From: Methylobacteriaceae bacterium
GTDB taxonomy: Bacteria > Pseudomonadota > Alphaproteobacteria > Rhizobiales > Beijerinckiaceae
Length of the DNA stretch: 64,000 nt
Reading direction: 5' to 3'
Assembly (NCBI GenBank): GCA_020638135.1
Contig: JACKJE010000013.1
Coordinates: 39,976 to 103,975, forward strand
The notes beneath the pieces were generated by a model. It did no database searches. It was not told the origin of the DNA and saw nothing but the letters and a program-made list of their open reading frames with translations. Within the stretch, counting starts at the first letter, position 1, and every line of letters starts with the position of its first letter. Positions 55,153 to 63,775 of this stretch are shown one piece after another. The position numbers and the translations under genes are program-made.

Positions 55153-56295
55153 TCAGATCACATGCGTCTCGAGCGGCGGGAAGCCGTTGAAGCCGACGGC
55201 CGAGTAGGTCGTCGTATAGGCGCCCGTGCCCTCGATCAGCACCTTCGATCCGATCTCGAGGCTGAACGGAAGGAAATAGGGCTCCTTCTCGTAGAGCACG
55301 TCGACCGAATCGCAGGTGGGGCCTGCAAGCACGCAGGGGCCCATGTCGTCGCCGTCCTGCTCGGTGCGGATCGGATAGCGGATCATCTCGTCCATGGTCT
55401 CGGCGAGCCCGTTGAACTTGCCGATGTCGAGATAGACCCAGCGCACCTTGTCGTCGTCACCTTCTTCCAGACAAGCACGACTTCCCGCCTCGATCATGCC
55501 GGCGTTGCCGACCATGCCGCCAGCCCGGCTCGATGATCGTCTCCGGGATGCGGTTGCCGAAGTGCTTCCGCAGGGAGCGGAAGATCGACTGGCCGTAGGC
55601 CTTCACCGCCGGAATATCCTTGAGATATTTCGTCGGGAAACCGCCGCCGAGGTTGACCATCGACAGGTGGATGCCGCGCTCCGCGAGATCGCGGAAGATC
55701 TTCGAGGCGTCGCCAGGCGCCGTCCCACATCTTCCGGATTGCGCGCTGCTGCAGGCCGACATGGAAGGACACGCCATGGGCCGAGAGGCCGAGGCGATAG
55801 GCGTGCTCGAGCACTCGCGGCGCCATCTCCGGCGCGCAACCGAACTTCCGGGAGAGAGGCCATTCCGCGCCGGCGCCGTTCGACAGAATGCGGCAGAACA
55901 CCTTGGAGCCCGGCGCCACGCGCGCGATCTTCTCGACCTCGGCCTCGCAATCGACCGCGAACAGCCGGATGCCGAGCGCATAGGCGCGCGCGATGTCCTT
56001 TTCCTTCTTGATCGTGTTGCCGAAGGAGATGCGGTCGGGCGAAGCGCCGGCGGCGAGCGACTGTTCGATCTCGACGACGGAGGCCGTGTCGAAGCACGAG
56101 CCGAGCTCGGCGAGAGCAGCTTCAGCACCTGCAGCTCGGGGTTCGCCTTCACCGTAGAAGACGCGCGTGTCCAGCAGCGCACTTATGGCGAGCGTTATAA
56201 TTATCGCGCACGACGTCGAGATCGACGACGAGGCCGGAATCCATTGTCACGTCGGCTTCGCGTCGCGCGGAGGAATTCAAGATACGGTCGGTCAT
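55153..56295 (-). CDS. Ornithine/lysine decarboxylase, class III PLP, frameshifted
   Basis: Alanine-racemase-fold decarboxylase producing putrescine (or cadaverine). Start ATG 56295 (MTDRILNSSARREADVTMDS); VYAVKANPELQVLKLL carries the PLP Lys near 56140; SFHVGLQQR near 55760; SMVNLGGGFPTKYL near 55640; IIEPGR near 55530; and GPTCDSVDVLYEKEP (catalytic Cys) near 55310. The last 120 codons are in one clean frame. Several one-base breaks exist before 55530. The total of 381 codons is right for the family. Together with hss it gives a two-step route to homospermidine. Confidence 0.9.
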
Positions 56296-56990
56296 CGCCG
56301 CCTCCCCTACGAAGGGGCGCGGTCTCGCGCCATACCGAATCCAGCTTCGTGGCTTGCGACCTGTGTCCTGCCCGCGCGATGGAAACGGAACAGGCGGTCG
56401 ACCCGCAGCGCGGACCGGCGGCATCGGCAGGGGCAAGCCCCGGCTCGACCGATCGGGTGGTGCGCCGTTATGGACACGTTTTCCCCAGATCGCGCAGAGG
56501 GCAGTTCGGAGATTCGACAGGGCCGCGCAGACGATCCGTCGTGGTCAGCGTGGCCATCGTTTGAAGGAGACCCTTCCACGCAACAGAAAGACAAGCCTCT
56601 TCAGTGCGCCGGCCTTTGGAGGGCCGACGAGACCAAAAAGCCCGGATCCGTCGTTGCTTTAAGTCGCGATCCCCGTTCAGACCAGAATTTCGCCGGTTCG
56701 CCTCCGGCTGCCGGTTTTTTCTCGACGTTTGACCGGCCTCTTGTCCGGATCCGCGCCGACCGACACACGACCACAGGCACGTGCGATTTGGGCAGGCCGA
56801 TACATAAACTCAAATTTGCTGGGCACAAGTAAAATCACGAAAGCTTTCCCGACTTATTCGACGGATTTTTTTCGGCCGCCGGGCCTCGGCAACGCCTTCG
56901 TTCAGGCCCGGTTCAGGCTGCTTGCCGCCATCTTGCCGACCGGGTACGAGGCTATCGCACCCAGCAAAGCCAGCCACGCCTGCCTTCCCG
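56296..56990. other. Gap without a supported gene
   Basis: About 700 bases between the divergent odc and opgG genes. Short frames occur on both strands, none with recognisable motifs or a signal. The far end (56860 onward) may hold the opgG promoter and leader, since its N-terminus is unclear. The same indel problem may hide a small gene here. Confidence 0.5.
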
Positions 56991-58603
56991 AAGCCGTTCG
57001 GACGCGGCCGAACCCTCTCATTCGACACCTTCTCAGCGCCGCCGCCCTCCAGGGCAAACGCACTCGCCTCCAGCACGCTCGTGGTCCGGCGCGCTGGCGC
57101 AGCAATCCCGCCAGGCCGGCCCAGCCGAACCGCGCCGAAGCCGGCGCCGCCCGCCTCGAAATTCGGCTTCGAGGACGTAGTCAAGCGCGCCCGCAGGCAG
57201 CCGAAGCGCCGTTCGACGCCACGATCGCGAAACGCTGCCGGACGGGCTGGAGACGCTCGATTTCGACGGCTGGCGCGACATCCGCCCGGCCCGAGAAGGC
57301 GTTCTTCGCCAACAGTCCGTTCAGCTGCGCGTCTTTCACCTCAGGCACATCTTCCGCCGGCCGGTGACGATCAACCTGATCCGCGACGGCATTTACGACG
57401 CCCATTCCCTATTCGGCGCTGTTCGACTTCGGCAAGACGAAATTCGAGCAGCAATTGCCGGTCAGCACGAAACTTGCCGGCTTCCGCCTACACTATCCGC
57501 TGAACAATCCCGCGTGTCTACGGCAGGCCTGCTCGCCCGTCGGCACGATATTTCCGCTTCCTCGGCCGCAGCCAGACCTATAGCACCAATGGCGCGCGGA
57601 CTGGCAGTCGAGACCGGGACCAACAACGAGAATTCCCGTTCTTCCGCGAATTCTGGATCGAGACCCCCGGCGAAGGCCACGCGCGCGACCTTCTACGGAT
57701 TGCTCGACACGGCCGGTCAGTGACAGGCGCCTATCAGTTTCGACCTCAGTCCGCCAGGATTCGGTGATGGAGATCAATGCGACGCTGTTTGCACGCGCCG
57801 GCAGCGTGAAATTCGGTATCGCGCCGCTGACGTCGATGTATTTCCTGGGCGAGAACGACCGCCGCCCCAATCCCGACTTCCGCTTCGAATTGCACGATTC
57901 GGACGGGCTGCAAGTCCACAATGACAGCGGCGAATGGCTGTGGCGGCCGTTGCGCAATCCGACCTCGGTGTCGATCACGTCCTTCCTCGACAAGAATCCG
58001 CGCGGCTTCGGGCTGATGCAGCGCGACCGCACGTTCGATCACTATCAGGATCTCGAACTCGCCTATCAGAGCCGGCCGAGCTACTGGATCGAGCCGACCG
58101 AACCCTTCGGCGAGGGCCGCGTCGAACTGGTGGAATTGCCGACGGCCGACGAAACCAACGACAATATCGTCGCCTCCTTCGTGCCAGCCGAAGCGCTGGC
58201 GCCCGGCGCGCCGTTGACGGTCGGCTACAAGATCGTGTCGACGCTCGACATGTCTCGCCTGTCGCCCAACGCGCGCACGGTCAATACCTTCCAGACGACC
58301 GCGCGCGCGCTCGGCTCGCGCGAGACGCCGCCGCCGGGATCGCGGCGCTTCATCATCGATTTCGCAGGCGGCGATCTCGAATATTACGCGCCCGACACCG
58401 GGCTGGTCGAAGTCGTCGCCTCGATTTCGTATGGTTCGGTGCTGCGTGCCTTCGCCATGGCCAATCCGCATGTGAAGGGCATACGCGCCTTCGTCGACGT
58501 CCAGACGCCGAACGGCCATCCCGCCGACATTCGCGTCTTCCTGCGCGCGGGCGGCCGCGCGCTGACGGAAACCTGGACCTTCCCCTGGTCGAACAAGCTC
58601 TGA
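56990..58603 (+). CDS. opgG: Glucan biosynthesis protein G (periplasmic), 5' half frameshifted
   Basis: OpgG/MdoG acts in the periplasm in making osmoregulated glucans. The leader resembles a Tat or Sec signal (LIRHLLSAAAL near 57020), then KFGFEDVVKRAR, PFDATIAK, FDGWRDIR, PEKAFFANSPF, TINLIRDGI, LFDFGKTKFEQQLPVST and RGLAVETGT in alternating frames. From 57764 the reading frame is clean for 280 codons: GSVKFGIAPLTSMYFLGEN, FRFELHDSDGLQVHN, GEWLWRPLRNP. The true start is not seen clearly; 56990 is approximate. No opgH is in the window. Confidence 0.85.
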
Positions 58604-59052
58604 GCGCCCCTTCGATCCGGCCTGCGCGGGCCGCCGATCTCGACGGTCTGGTCGGGATCGAGAATTCGGTCTTTGTGTCCGACCGGCTGTCGCGCCGCGC
58701 CTTCGCCAGGCGTATGGCCAGCGCCTCCTGCGCACTGCTCGTCGGCGAGCGCGATGCGCGCCTTGCCGGCTATGCGCTCGTCGAGTTCCGCCGCAATTCG
58801 CGGCTCGCCCGCCTGTTCTCGATCGCGCGCGCGCCGGACGCGCCAGCCGGCCTCGGCGGCGCTCTGCTTGTGGCCTGCGAAGAGGAGGCCCGCCGCCGCG
58901 GCTGCGCGGCGATGCGCCTCGAAGCGCGCGAAGACAATGACCGCGCGCTGCGGCTCTACGAGCGCGCGGGCTACGCATTCTTCGCGCGCGTCGCGGACTA
59001 CTACGAGGATGGCGCGGCGGCGTTGCGGATGGAGAAGAGGCTCGCGCCCTAG
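58600..59052 (+). CDS. GNAT N-acetyltransferase
   Basis: The frame after the opgG stop encodes about 150 residues of a GNAT protein: IRPARAADLDGLVGIENSVF, ARLFSIAR, GLGGALLVACEEEARRRG, and LEAREDNDRALRLYERAGY, the RimI-like ending. No ATG, GTG or TTG stands at the expected N-terminus; the first candidate is a CTG at 58600 overlapping the opgG TGA, so the start is either rare or a nearby indel hides it. It is coupled to opgG. Confidence 0.75.
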   Translation: MSAPSIRPARAADLDGLVGIENSVFVSDRLSRRAFARRMASASCALLVGERDARLAGYALVEFRRNSRLARLFSIARAPDAPAGLGGALLVACEEEARRRGCAAMRLEAREDNDRALRLYERAGYAFFARVADYYEDGAAALRMEKRLAP

Positions 59053-59855
59053 AATTCCGGCTCGTTCGCCAGTCGCGCGAGATCGAAGGCTTCGACGTCG
59101 CGCAAGAGCTCTATGAAGGCGGTCGCGCCATAGTCGGCCGTCGTTTCGCCCTTCTGCGCCGTCGCAGCCGCCGCATTGCCCATGGCGCCGCTGGCCGACA
59201 GGTCCTGCGCCATCCAGCCGAAGCCGGCCGGCCTGGCCGCGCGCAGCCAGGTGAATTCATCCTCCATGTCGCGCGTGGCGGGCCGGAAGTCGTCGGCCAG
59301 ATGCATGCGCACGAGATCGGGCCGGAAGGCGAGCATCAGAGACGTCTCGATTTCGCCGGCGTGAACCCCGTGCGCCTGTTCTTCCTCGGAAAATAGATCG
59401 TCGGCATAGCCGAAGCGGCTCCACGACACGGTCACGACCAGCATGTCGAGCCGCGCGCGCAGGTCGAGCGCGATCTGCGGCAGCAGCGCGCTGTTGCCGC
59501 CGTGCGAATTGAGGATGACGAGCTTGCGGCAGCCGGCGCGCGCGACACTCTCGCCGATAGCGGTCCAGGCGCGGATCGCGACATCGGCGGGCAGCGACAG
59601 CGTGCCGGAAAAGGCCGTGTGCTCGAGCGAGGCGCCGATCTGCTGGATCGGCAGGAAAAGCACGGCGAGGTCTTCCGGCAGGCGTTCGACGATGCGGTCG
59701 AGATAGCCGCGCATGATCTGCGTATCGACGCCGACCGGCAGGTGCGGGCCGTGCTGCTCGACCGCAGCGATCGGCAGAACCGCGACCATGCGCGCCATAT
59801 CCGCCTCGCGGAATTCGAGCGCGCTCATTTCGGTCCAGAGGCGGGTGGGCGGCAT
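59049..59855 (-). CDS. Creatininase family amidohydrolase
   Basis: A 268-residue creatininase-fold hydrolase. The metal-site motifs are visible: LPIAAVEQHGPHLPVGVD (Glu and His), ILNSHGGNSALLP, and HAGEIETSLML. The family opens cyclic amides or removes formyl/amide groups, for example creatinine, formamidopyrimidine precursors and mycofactocin peptide. The ATG at 59855 is preferred; the upstream open extension has no similarity. It is divergent from the NMT1-type ABC operon with about 115 bases between, one of which is a type B repeat. Confidence 0.85.
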   Translation of the reverse strand: MPPTRLWTEMSALEFREADMARMVAVLPIAAVEQHGPHLPVGVDTQIMRGYLDRIVERLPEDLAVLFLPIQQIGASLEHTAFSGTLSLPADVAIRAWTAIGESVARAGCRKLVILNSHGGNSALLPQIALDLRARLDMLVVTVSWSRFGYADDLFSEEEQAHGVHAGEIETSLMLAFRPDLVRMHLADDFRPATRDMEDEFTWLRAARPAGFGWMAQDLSASGAMGNAAAATAQKGETTADYGATAFIELLRDVEAFDLARLANEPEF

Positions 59856-59867
59856 GAACGCGACTAT

Positions 59868-59891
59868 GCGAGCCTGAAGGCTCGCGGTCCA
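59868..59891. repeat. Short repeat type B, copy 1
   Basis: A 24-base sequence with inner palindrome GCGAGCC-TGAA-GGCTCGC, identical to 61876-61899. It lies between the creatininase and the substrate-binding gene. Confidence 0.8.
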
Positions 59892-59971
59892 GCAGGCGCT
59901 TGCGCTTCCCGCGCGCAGCGGCCACAAATCCACATCGCATTCCGGGGGCCCGCATCGGCCGAGGAGGTTCA

Positions 59972-60982
59972 GTGAAGTTGAAATCGTTCGTGGCGGCGCT
60001 GGCCGCCTTTGCCGCCCTGGCCACGTCACATGCGGCGCTCGCGCTCGAAAAGGTCTCGTTCGCGACCAATTGGCTGGCGGAAGCCGAGCATGGCGGCTTC
60101 TACCAGGCGGTCGCCGACGGCACCTACGCCAAATACGGGCTCGAGGTGAAGATCGTGCCGGGCGGGCCGCAGGCCAACAACCGCCTGCTGCTGATTTCCG
60201 GCAAGGTCGATTTCTTCATGGGCGCCAACATGATCCAGGCGCTGGACGCGGTGAAGGAGGGCGTGCCGACGCTCGCCGTCGCCTCGATGTTCCAGAAGGA
60301 CCCGATCATCTACATGTCGCACCCCGGCGTCGGGCTCGACAAGATCGACGATCTGAAGAAGGCGAGCGCCTATTTCGTCGGCAAGGACAATCTCGTCACC
60401 GTCTTCCAGTGGGCCAAGCAGACCTACGGCTTCCGGGAAGAGAAGGTGAAGCCCTATTCGTTCAATCCCGCGCCTTTCCTCGCCGACAAGAATTCGGTGC
60501 AGCAGGGCTATCTCACGAGCGAGCCCTACGAGGTCGAGAAGCAGGGCGGCTTCAAGCCGAACGTTTTCCTCGTCGCTGACTATGGCTACGATTCCTACTC
60601 GACGACGATCGAGACGCGCGCGGACATCATCGCTAGGAATCCCGACCTTGTGCAACGCTTCGTCGATGCGTCGGCGATCGGCTGGTACAATTACCTCTAC
60701 GGCGACAACAAGGCCGCGAACGCGCTGATCAAGAAAGACAACCCCGAGATCACCGACGGGCAGATCGCCTTCTCCGTCGCCAAGATGAAGGAATACGGGA
60801 TCGTCGATTCCGGCGACTCGCTGAAGGCGGGCATCGGCGCGATGACCGACGCGCGGATGAAGAGCTTCTTCGACAAGATGGTGAAAGCGGGCGTCGTCGA
60901 CGCCAAGGTCGACTACAAGAAGTCGTACACGCTGCAATTCGTGAACAAGGGCGTGGGCGTCGCGCTCAGGCCGAAGCAGTGA
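59972..60982 (+). CDS. NMT1/THI5-type ABC substrate-binding protein
   Basis: A 336-residue periplasmic binding protein. GTG 59972 follows GAGGAGG; the Sec signal is VKLKSFVAALAAFAALATSHAALA. The mature chain has the NMT1 pattern: VSFATNWLAEAEHGGFYQAV, YGLEVKIVPGGPQANNRLLL, DFFMGANMIQALDAV and QQGYLTSEPYEVEK. Such proteins bind thiamine pyrimidine precursors, nitrate or sulfonates. First of three overlapping genes with the ATPase and permease. Confidence 0.92.
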   Translation: MKLKSFVAALAAFAALATSHAALALEKVSFATNWLAEAEHGGFYQAVADGTYAKYGLEVKIVPGGPQANNRLLLISGKVDFFMGANMIQALDAVKEGVPTLAVASMFQKDPIIYMSHPGVGLDKIDDLKKASAYFVGKDNLVTVFQWAKQTYGFREEKVKPYSFNPAPFLADKNSVQQGYLTSEPYEVEKQGGFKPNVFLVADYGYDSYSTTIETRADIIARNPDLVQRFVDASAIGWYNYLYGDNKAANALIKKDNPEITDGQIAFSVAKMKEYGIVDSGDSLKAGIGAMTDARMKSFFDKMVKAGVVDAKVDYKKSYTLQFVNKGVGVALRPKQ

Positions 60983-61746
60983 GCGACACGAGCGTCCCCC
61001 TTCTTCAAATGAAGGGGGTCGGCAAGACGTTCGCCAATGGCGTCGTCGCGCTCGCCGGGCTCGATCTCGATGTGCGCGACGGCGAGTTCCTGTCGCTGCT
61101 CGGCCCGTCGGGCTGCGGCAAGTCGACCGCGCTGCGCATGATCGCGGGCTTGAGCCGGCAAAGCGCGGGGAGCGTCGCCTGGCGCAACGGGGTCAGGCCC
61201 GATGTCGGCTTCGTGTTCCAGGAGCCGACGCTGATGCCCTGGGCCGATGTCGCGCGCAACGTCTATCTGCCGCTGCGGCTTTCAGGGCTGAGCGAAAGCG
61301 AGGCGGGGTCGCGCATCGCCGCCGCGCTGGAGGGTGTTGGGCTCGCGCAATTCGCGCGCGCGTTCCCACGCGAACTTTCCGGCGGCATGCGGATGCGCGT
61401 GTCGATTGCGCGCGCGCTGGTGACGCGGCCACCGCTGCTGCTGATGGACGAGCCCTTCGCCGCGCTCGACGAGATCACGCGCTTCAAGCTCAATGACGAT
61501 CTTCTGACACTGGCGCGCGATCTCGGGACGACCGTCATCTTCGTCACGCATTCGGTGTTCGAGAGCGTCTATCTGTCCTCGCGCATCGCCGTCTTCTCGG
61601 GGCGTCCGGGGCGCGTTGTCGAGACGATCGAGGTGAATGGCCCGTCCGTGCGTGACGCGGAGTTCCGGTTGTCGCCGCAATTTGCAGAGAGCTGCCGACG
61701 CGCGTCCGCCGCGCTCGACCGCGCGACCGGGGAGATAGCGGCGTGA
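60979..61746 (+). CDS. ABC transporter ATP-binding protein (NitT/TauT family)
   Basis: The 255-residue ATPase starts at GTG 60979, overlapping the stop of the binding protein as GTGA. Walker A GPSGCGKST at 42-50, Q-loop FVFQEPTLMPW, signature ELSGGMRMRVSIARAL, Walker B LLLMDEPFAALDE, H-loop FVTHSVFES. The FQEPTLMPW style fits nitrate/taurine/pyrimidine importers. Confidence 0.93.
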   Translation: MSDTSVPLLQMKGVGKTFANGVVALAGLDLDVRDGEFLSLLGPSGCGKSTALRMIAGLSRQSAGSVAWRNGVRPDVGFVFQEPTLMPWADVARNVYLPLRLSGLSESEAGSRIAAALEGVGLAQFARAFPRELSGGMRMRVSIARALVTRPPLLLMDEPFAALDEITRFKLNDDLLTLARDLGTTVIFVTHSVFESVYLSSRIAVFSGRPGRVVETIEVNGPSVRDAEFRLSPQFAESCRRASAALDRATGEIAA

Positions 61747-62675
61747 GCGGGGAGCGGATCGATCCGTCATTGCGAGGAGGCGCGCAGGGCCGACGCGGCA
61801 ATCCATCCCCGGATATGGACGAAGCCTCGGTGGATGGATTGCTTCGCTCTGCTCGCAATGACGGCGGCGATGTGAGCGAGCCTGAAGGCTCGCGGTCCAA
61901 CCGCCTCATCGACATCGGCCTGCCGGTCTTTGTCTTCGCGCTGTTTCTTCTGGCGTGGGAGGCGATCGTCGGGTTGGCGAATATCCCGCCCTACATTCTG
62001 CCGGCGCCCAGCGTGATCCTGGCGACGCTGGTCAAGGACTGGCCGCTTCTGTCGGCGTCGCTGATGGTGACGCTGACCATCACTTTCGAGGCGCTGGCGC
62101 TGGCGGTCGTCGGCGGCGTCGGGCTCGCGATCCTGCTCGCGCAGTCCAGATGGGTCGAGCGCGCCTTCCTGCCTTTCGCCATCATCCTGCAGGTGACGCC
62201 GGTCATCGCCATCGCGCCGCTGCTGCTCGTCTGGCTGGAGCCGTCGACGGCGGTGCTGGTCTGCGCCTTCATCGTCGCCTTCTTTCCGATCCTGTCGAAT
62301 ACGGCTGTGGGCCTCGCCTCGACCGACCACAATCTCATCGATCTGTTTGAGCTCTATCGAGCCTCGCGCTGGAAGCAGCTGATCTGGCTGCGCCTGCCGG
62401 CGGCGCTGCCCTATTTCTTCTCGGGCCTGCGGATCGCCGGCGGGCTGGCGCTGATCGGCGCGATCGTCGCGGAACTCGCGGCCGGCGCGGCGGGGCAGGG
62501 CACGGGGCTCGCCTTCCGCATCACGGAGGCGGGCTTTCGCCTCAACATTCCCCGCATGTTCGCGGCGCTGACGCTGATCTCGCTGACGGGCATCGCGATC
62601 TATGCGCTGTTCACGCTGTTGTCGAACCTTTTTCTGGGACGCTGGCACGACAGCGCGCGGGCGCGGGAGCGGTAG
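61743..62675 (+). CDS. ABC transporter permease (NitT/TauT family)
   Basis: From GTG 61743 (GTGA overlap with the ATPase) the protein has 310 residues with six helices; the EAA loop is seen near ELYRASRWKQLIWLRLPAALPYFFSGLRI. Its first 50 residues are encoded by repeats type A and B and have no permease character (MSGERIDPSLRGGAQGRRGN). A shorter start, GTG 61873, would give the usual length (about 267) and begins VSEPEGSRSNR. Both fit the same reading frame. Confidence 0.9.
   Translation: MSGERIDPSLRGGAQGRRGNPSPDMDEASVDGLLRSARNDGGDVSEPEGSRSNRLIDIGLPVFVFALFLLAWEAIVGLANIPPYILPAPSVILATLVKDWPLLSASLMVTLTITFEALALAVVGGVGLAILLAQSRWVERAFLPFAIILQVTPVIAIAPLLLVWLEPSTAVLVCAFIVAFFPILSNTAVGLASTDHNLIDLFELYRASRWKQLIWLRLPAALPYFFSGLRIAGGLALIGAIVAELAAGAAGQGTGLAFRITEAGFRLNIPRMFAALTLISLTGIAIYALFTLLSNLFLGRWHDSARARER
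61764..61864. repeat. Inverted repeat element type A, copy 2 (in frame)
   Basis: The arms CCGTCATTGCGAGG and CTCGCAATGACGG and inner GCAATCCAT/ATGGATTGC match copy 1 at 39969-40051. It is embedded in the 5' part of the permease frame without a stop codon. Confidence 0.85.
61876..61899. repeat. Short repeat type B, copy 2 (in frame)
   Basis: A 24-base match, base for base, with 59868-59891. It overlaps the alternative permease start and encodes SEPEGSRS. Confidence 0.8.
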
Positions 62676-62785
62676 AGCCTCGCAATGATGCATCTGCCAA
62701 GCCATGCGAATTTGGCATGGCGGACCGACCGGCGTTCCGGCCATTCATCGGTCGCTCCAAAGCGCCCGCCCGTCTACAAGGCGGA

Positions 62786-63727
62786 ATGACGACCAATGAC
62801 CAGCGCAGCGAACAAGCCGCACCGGCGCGCGTTTCGCTCGACGTCGCCGATGCGGCCGAGCTGAAGTCGCGCCAGCGCGGCATTCTGCTGATGTGCTGCG
62901 CGCTCGTCTGCTTCGCCTGCCTCGACACCACAGGCAAATGGCTGGGGCGCCACGTGCCGGTCTGGGAAGTCGTGTGGTCGCGCTATCTCGGCGCGACGAT
63001 TCTCGCGCTGACCTTCACCAATCCCTGGCGCGCGACGGGTTCGCTGCGTACGAAGCGGCCATTGCTGCAATCGTTCCGCGCGCTGCTGCTGTTCGGCTCG
63101 ACGCTGTTCAATTTTCTCGCGCTGCGCCATTTGCAGCTTGCCGACACGATGTCGATCGCCTTCGCGCTGCCGCTCGTGTTGTCGCTGCTGGCGGGACCGA
63201 TCCTCGGCGAATGGGTGGGACCGCGCCGGCTGGTCGCGATCTTCGTCGGCTTCATCGGCGTGCTGGTGGTGGTGCGGCCGGGCATCGGGACGATGCAGCC
63301 GGGCATGATCTATTCGATCGGCAGCCTGTTCTGCTACGCCTTCTACAACATGTTCACACGCATGCTGGCCGCGACCGATCCGCCGACAACCACGACCTTC
63401 TTTTCGTCGATCTCGGGCGTGGTGATCCTTACGCCCTTCGTGCCGTGGTTCTGGCAATGGCCGCAATCCTGGGGCGTCTGGCTCGGGCTCGCGGCCATGG
63501 GCGCTTTCGGCGGCTTCGGCCACTACCTGCTGATCCTCGCGCACGGCCGCGCGCCGGCCGCGGTGCTGGCGCCTTATGTCTACACGCAGATCGTGTGGAT
63601 GACGGCGCTGGGGTTCTTGGTGTTCGGCGACGTGCCGGGTTTTTACACGGCTATCGGCGCGGGGATCGTCGTCAGCTCGGGGCTGTATCTGTTCTATCGC
63701 GAGCGGGTGGTGAAGGCGAAGGCGTGA
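62786..63727 (+). CDS. EamA/DMT-family transporter
   Basis: A 313-residue protein with ten hydrophobic helices in two EamA repeats. Recognisable are CFACLDTTGKWLGRHVPVWEV, ADTMSIAFALPLVLSLLAGPILGEWVG near the end of repeat 1 and APAAVLAPYVYTQIVWMTALGFLVFGDVP in repeat 2. Family members export amino acids and metabolites. ATG 62786 is preceded by AAGGCGG; the upstream frame back to 62717 is unlikely. Ends close to a type C hairpin shared with the convergent permease gene. Confidence 0.88.
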   Translation: MTTNDQRSEQAAPARVSLDVADAAELKSRQRGILLMCCALVCFACLDTTGKWLGRHVPVWEVVWSRYLGATILALTFTNPWRATGSLRTKRPLLQSFRALLLFGSTLFNFLALRHLQLADTMSIAFALPLVLSLLAGPILGEWVGPRRLVAIFVGFIGVLVVVRPGIGTMQPGMIYSIGSLFCYAFYNMFTRMLAATDPPTTTTFFSSISGVVILTPFVPWFWQWPQSWGVWLGLAAMGAFGGFGHYLLILAHGRAPAAVLAPYVYTQIVWMTALGFLVFGDVPGFYTAIGAGIVVSSGLYLFYRERVVKAKA

Positions 63728-63739
63728 GAGGAGCGCGTT

Positions 63740-63766
63740 TCCCTCTCCCGTGAAACGGGAGAAGGA
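63740..63766. repeat. Type C palindromic repeat between convergent genes
   Basis: Hairpin CCCTCTCCCG-TGAAA-CGGGAGAAGG between the EamA gene and the convergent ABC permease. It may serve both as a terminator. Confidence 0.65.
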
Positions 63767-63775
63767 GGGGCGCAG

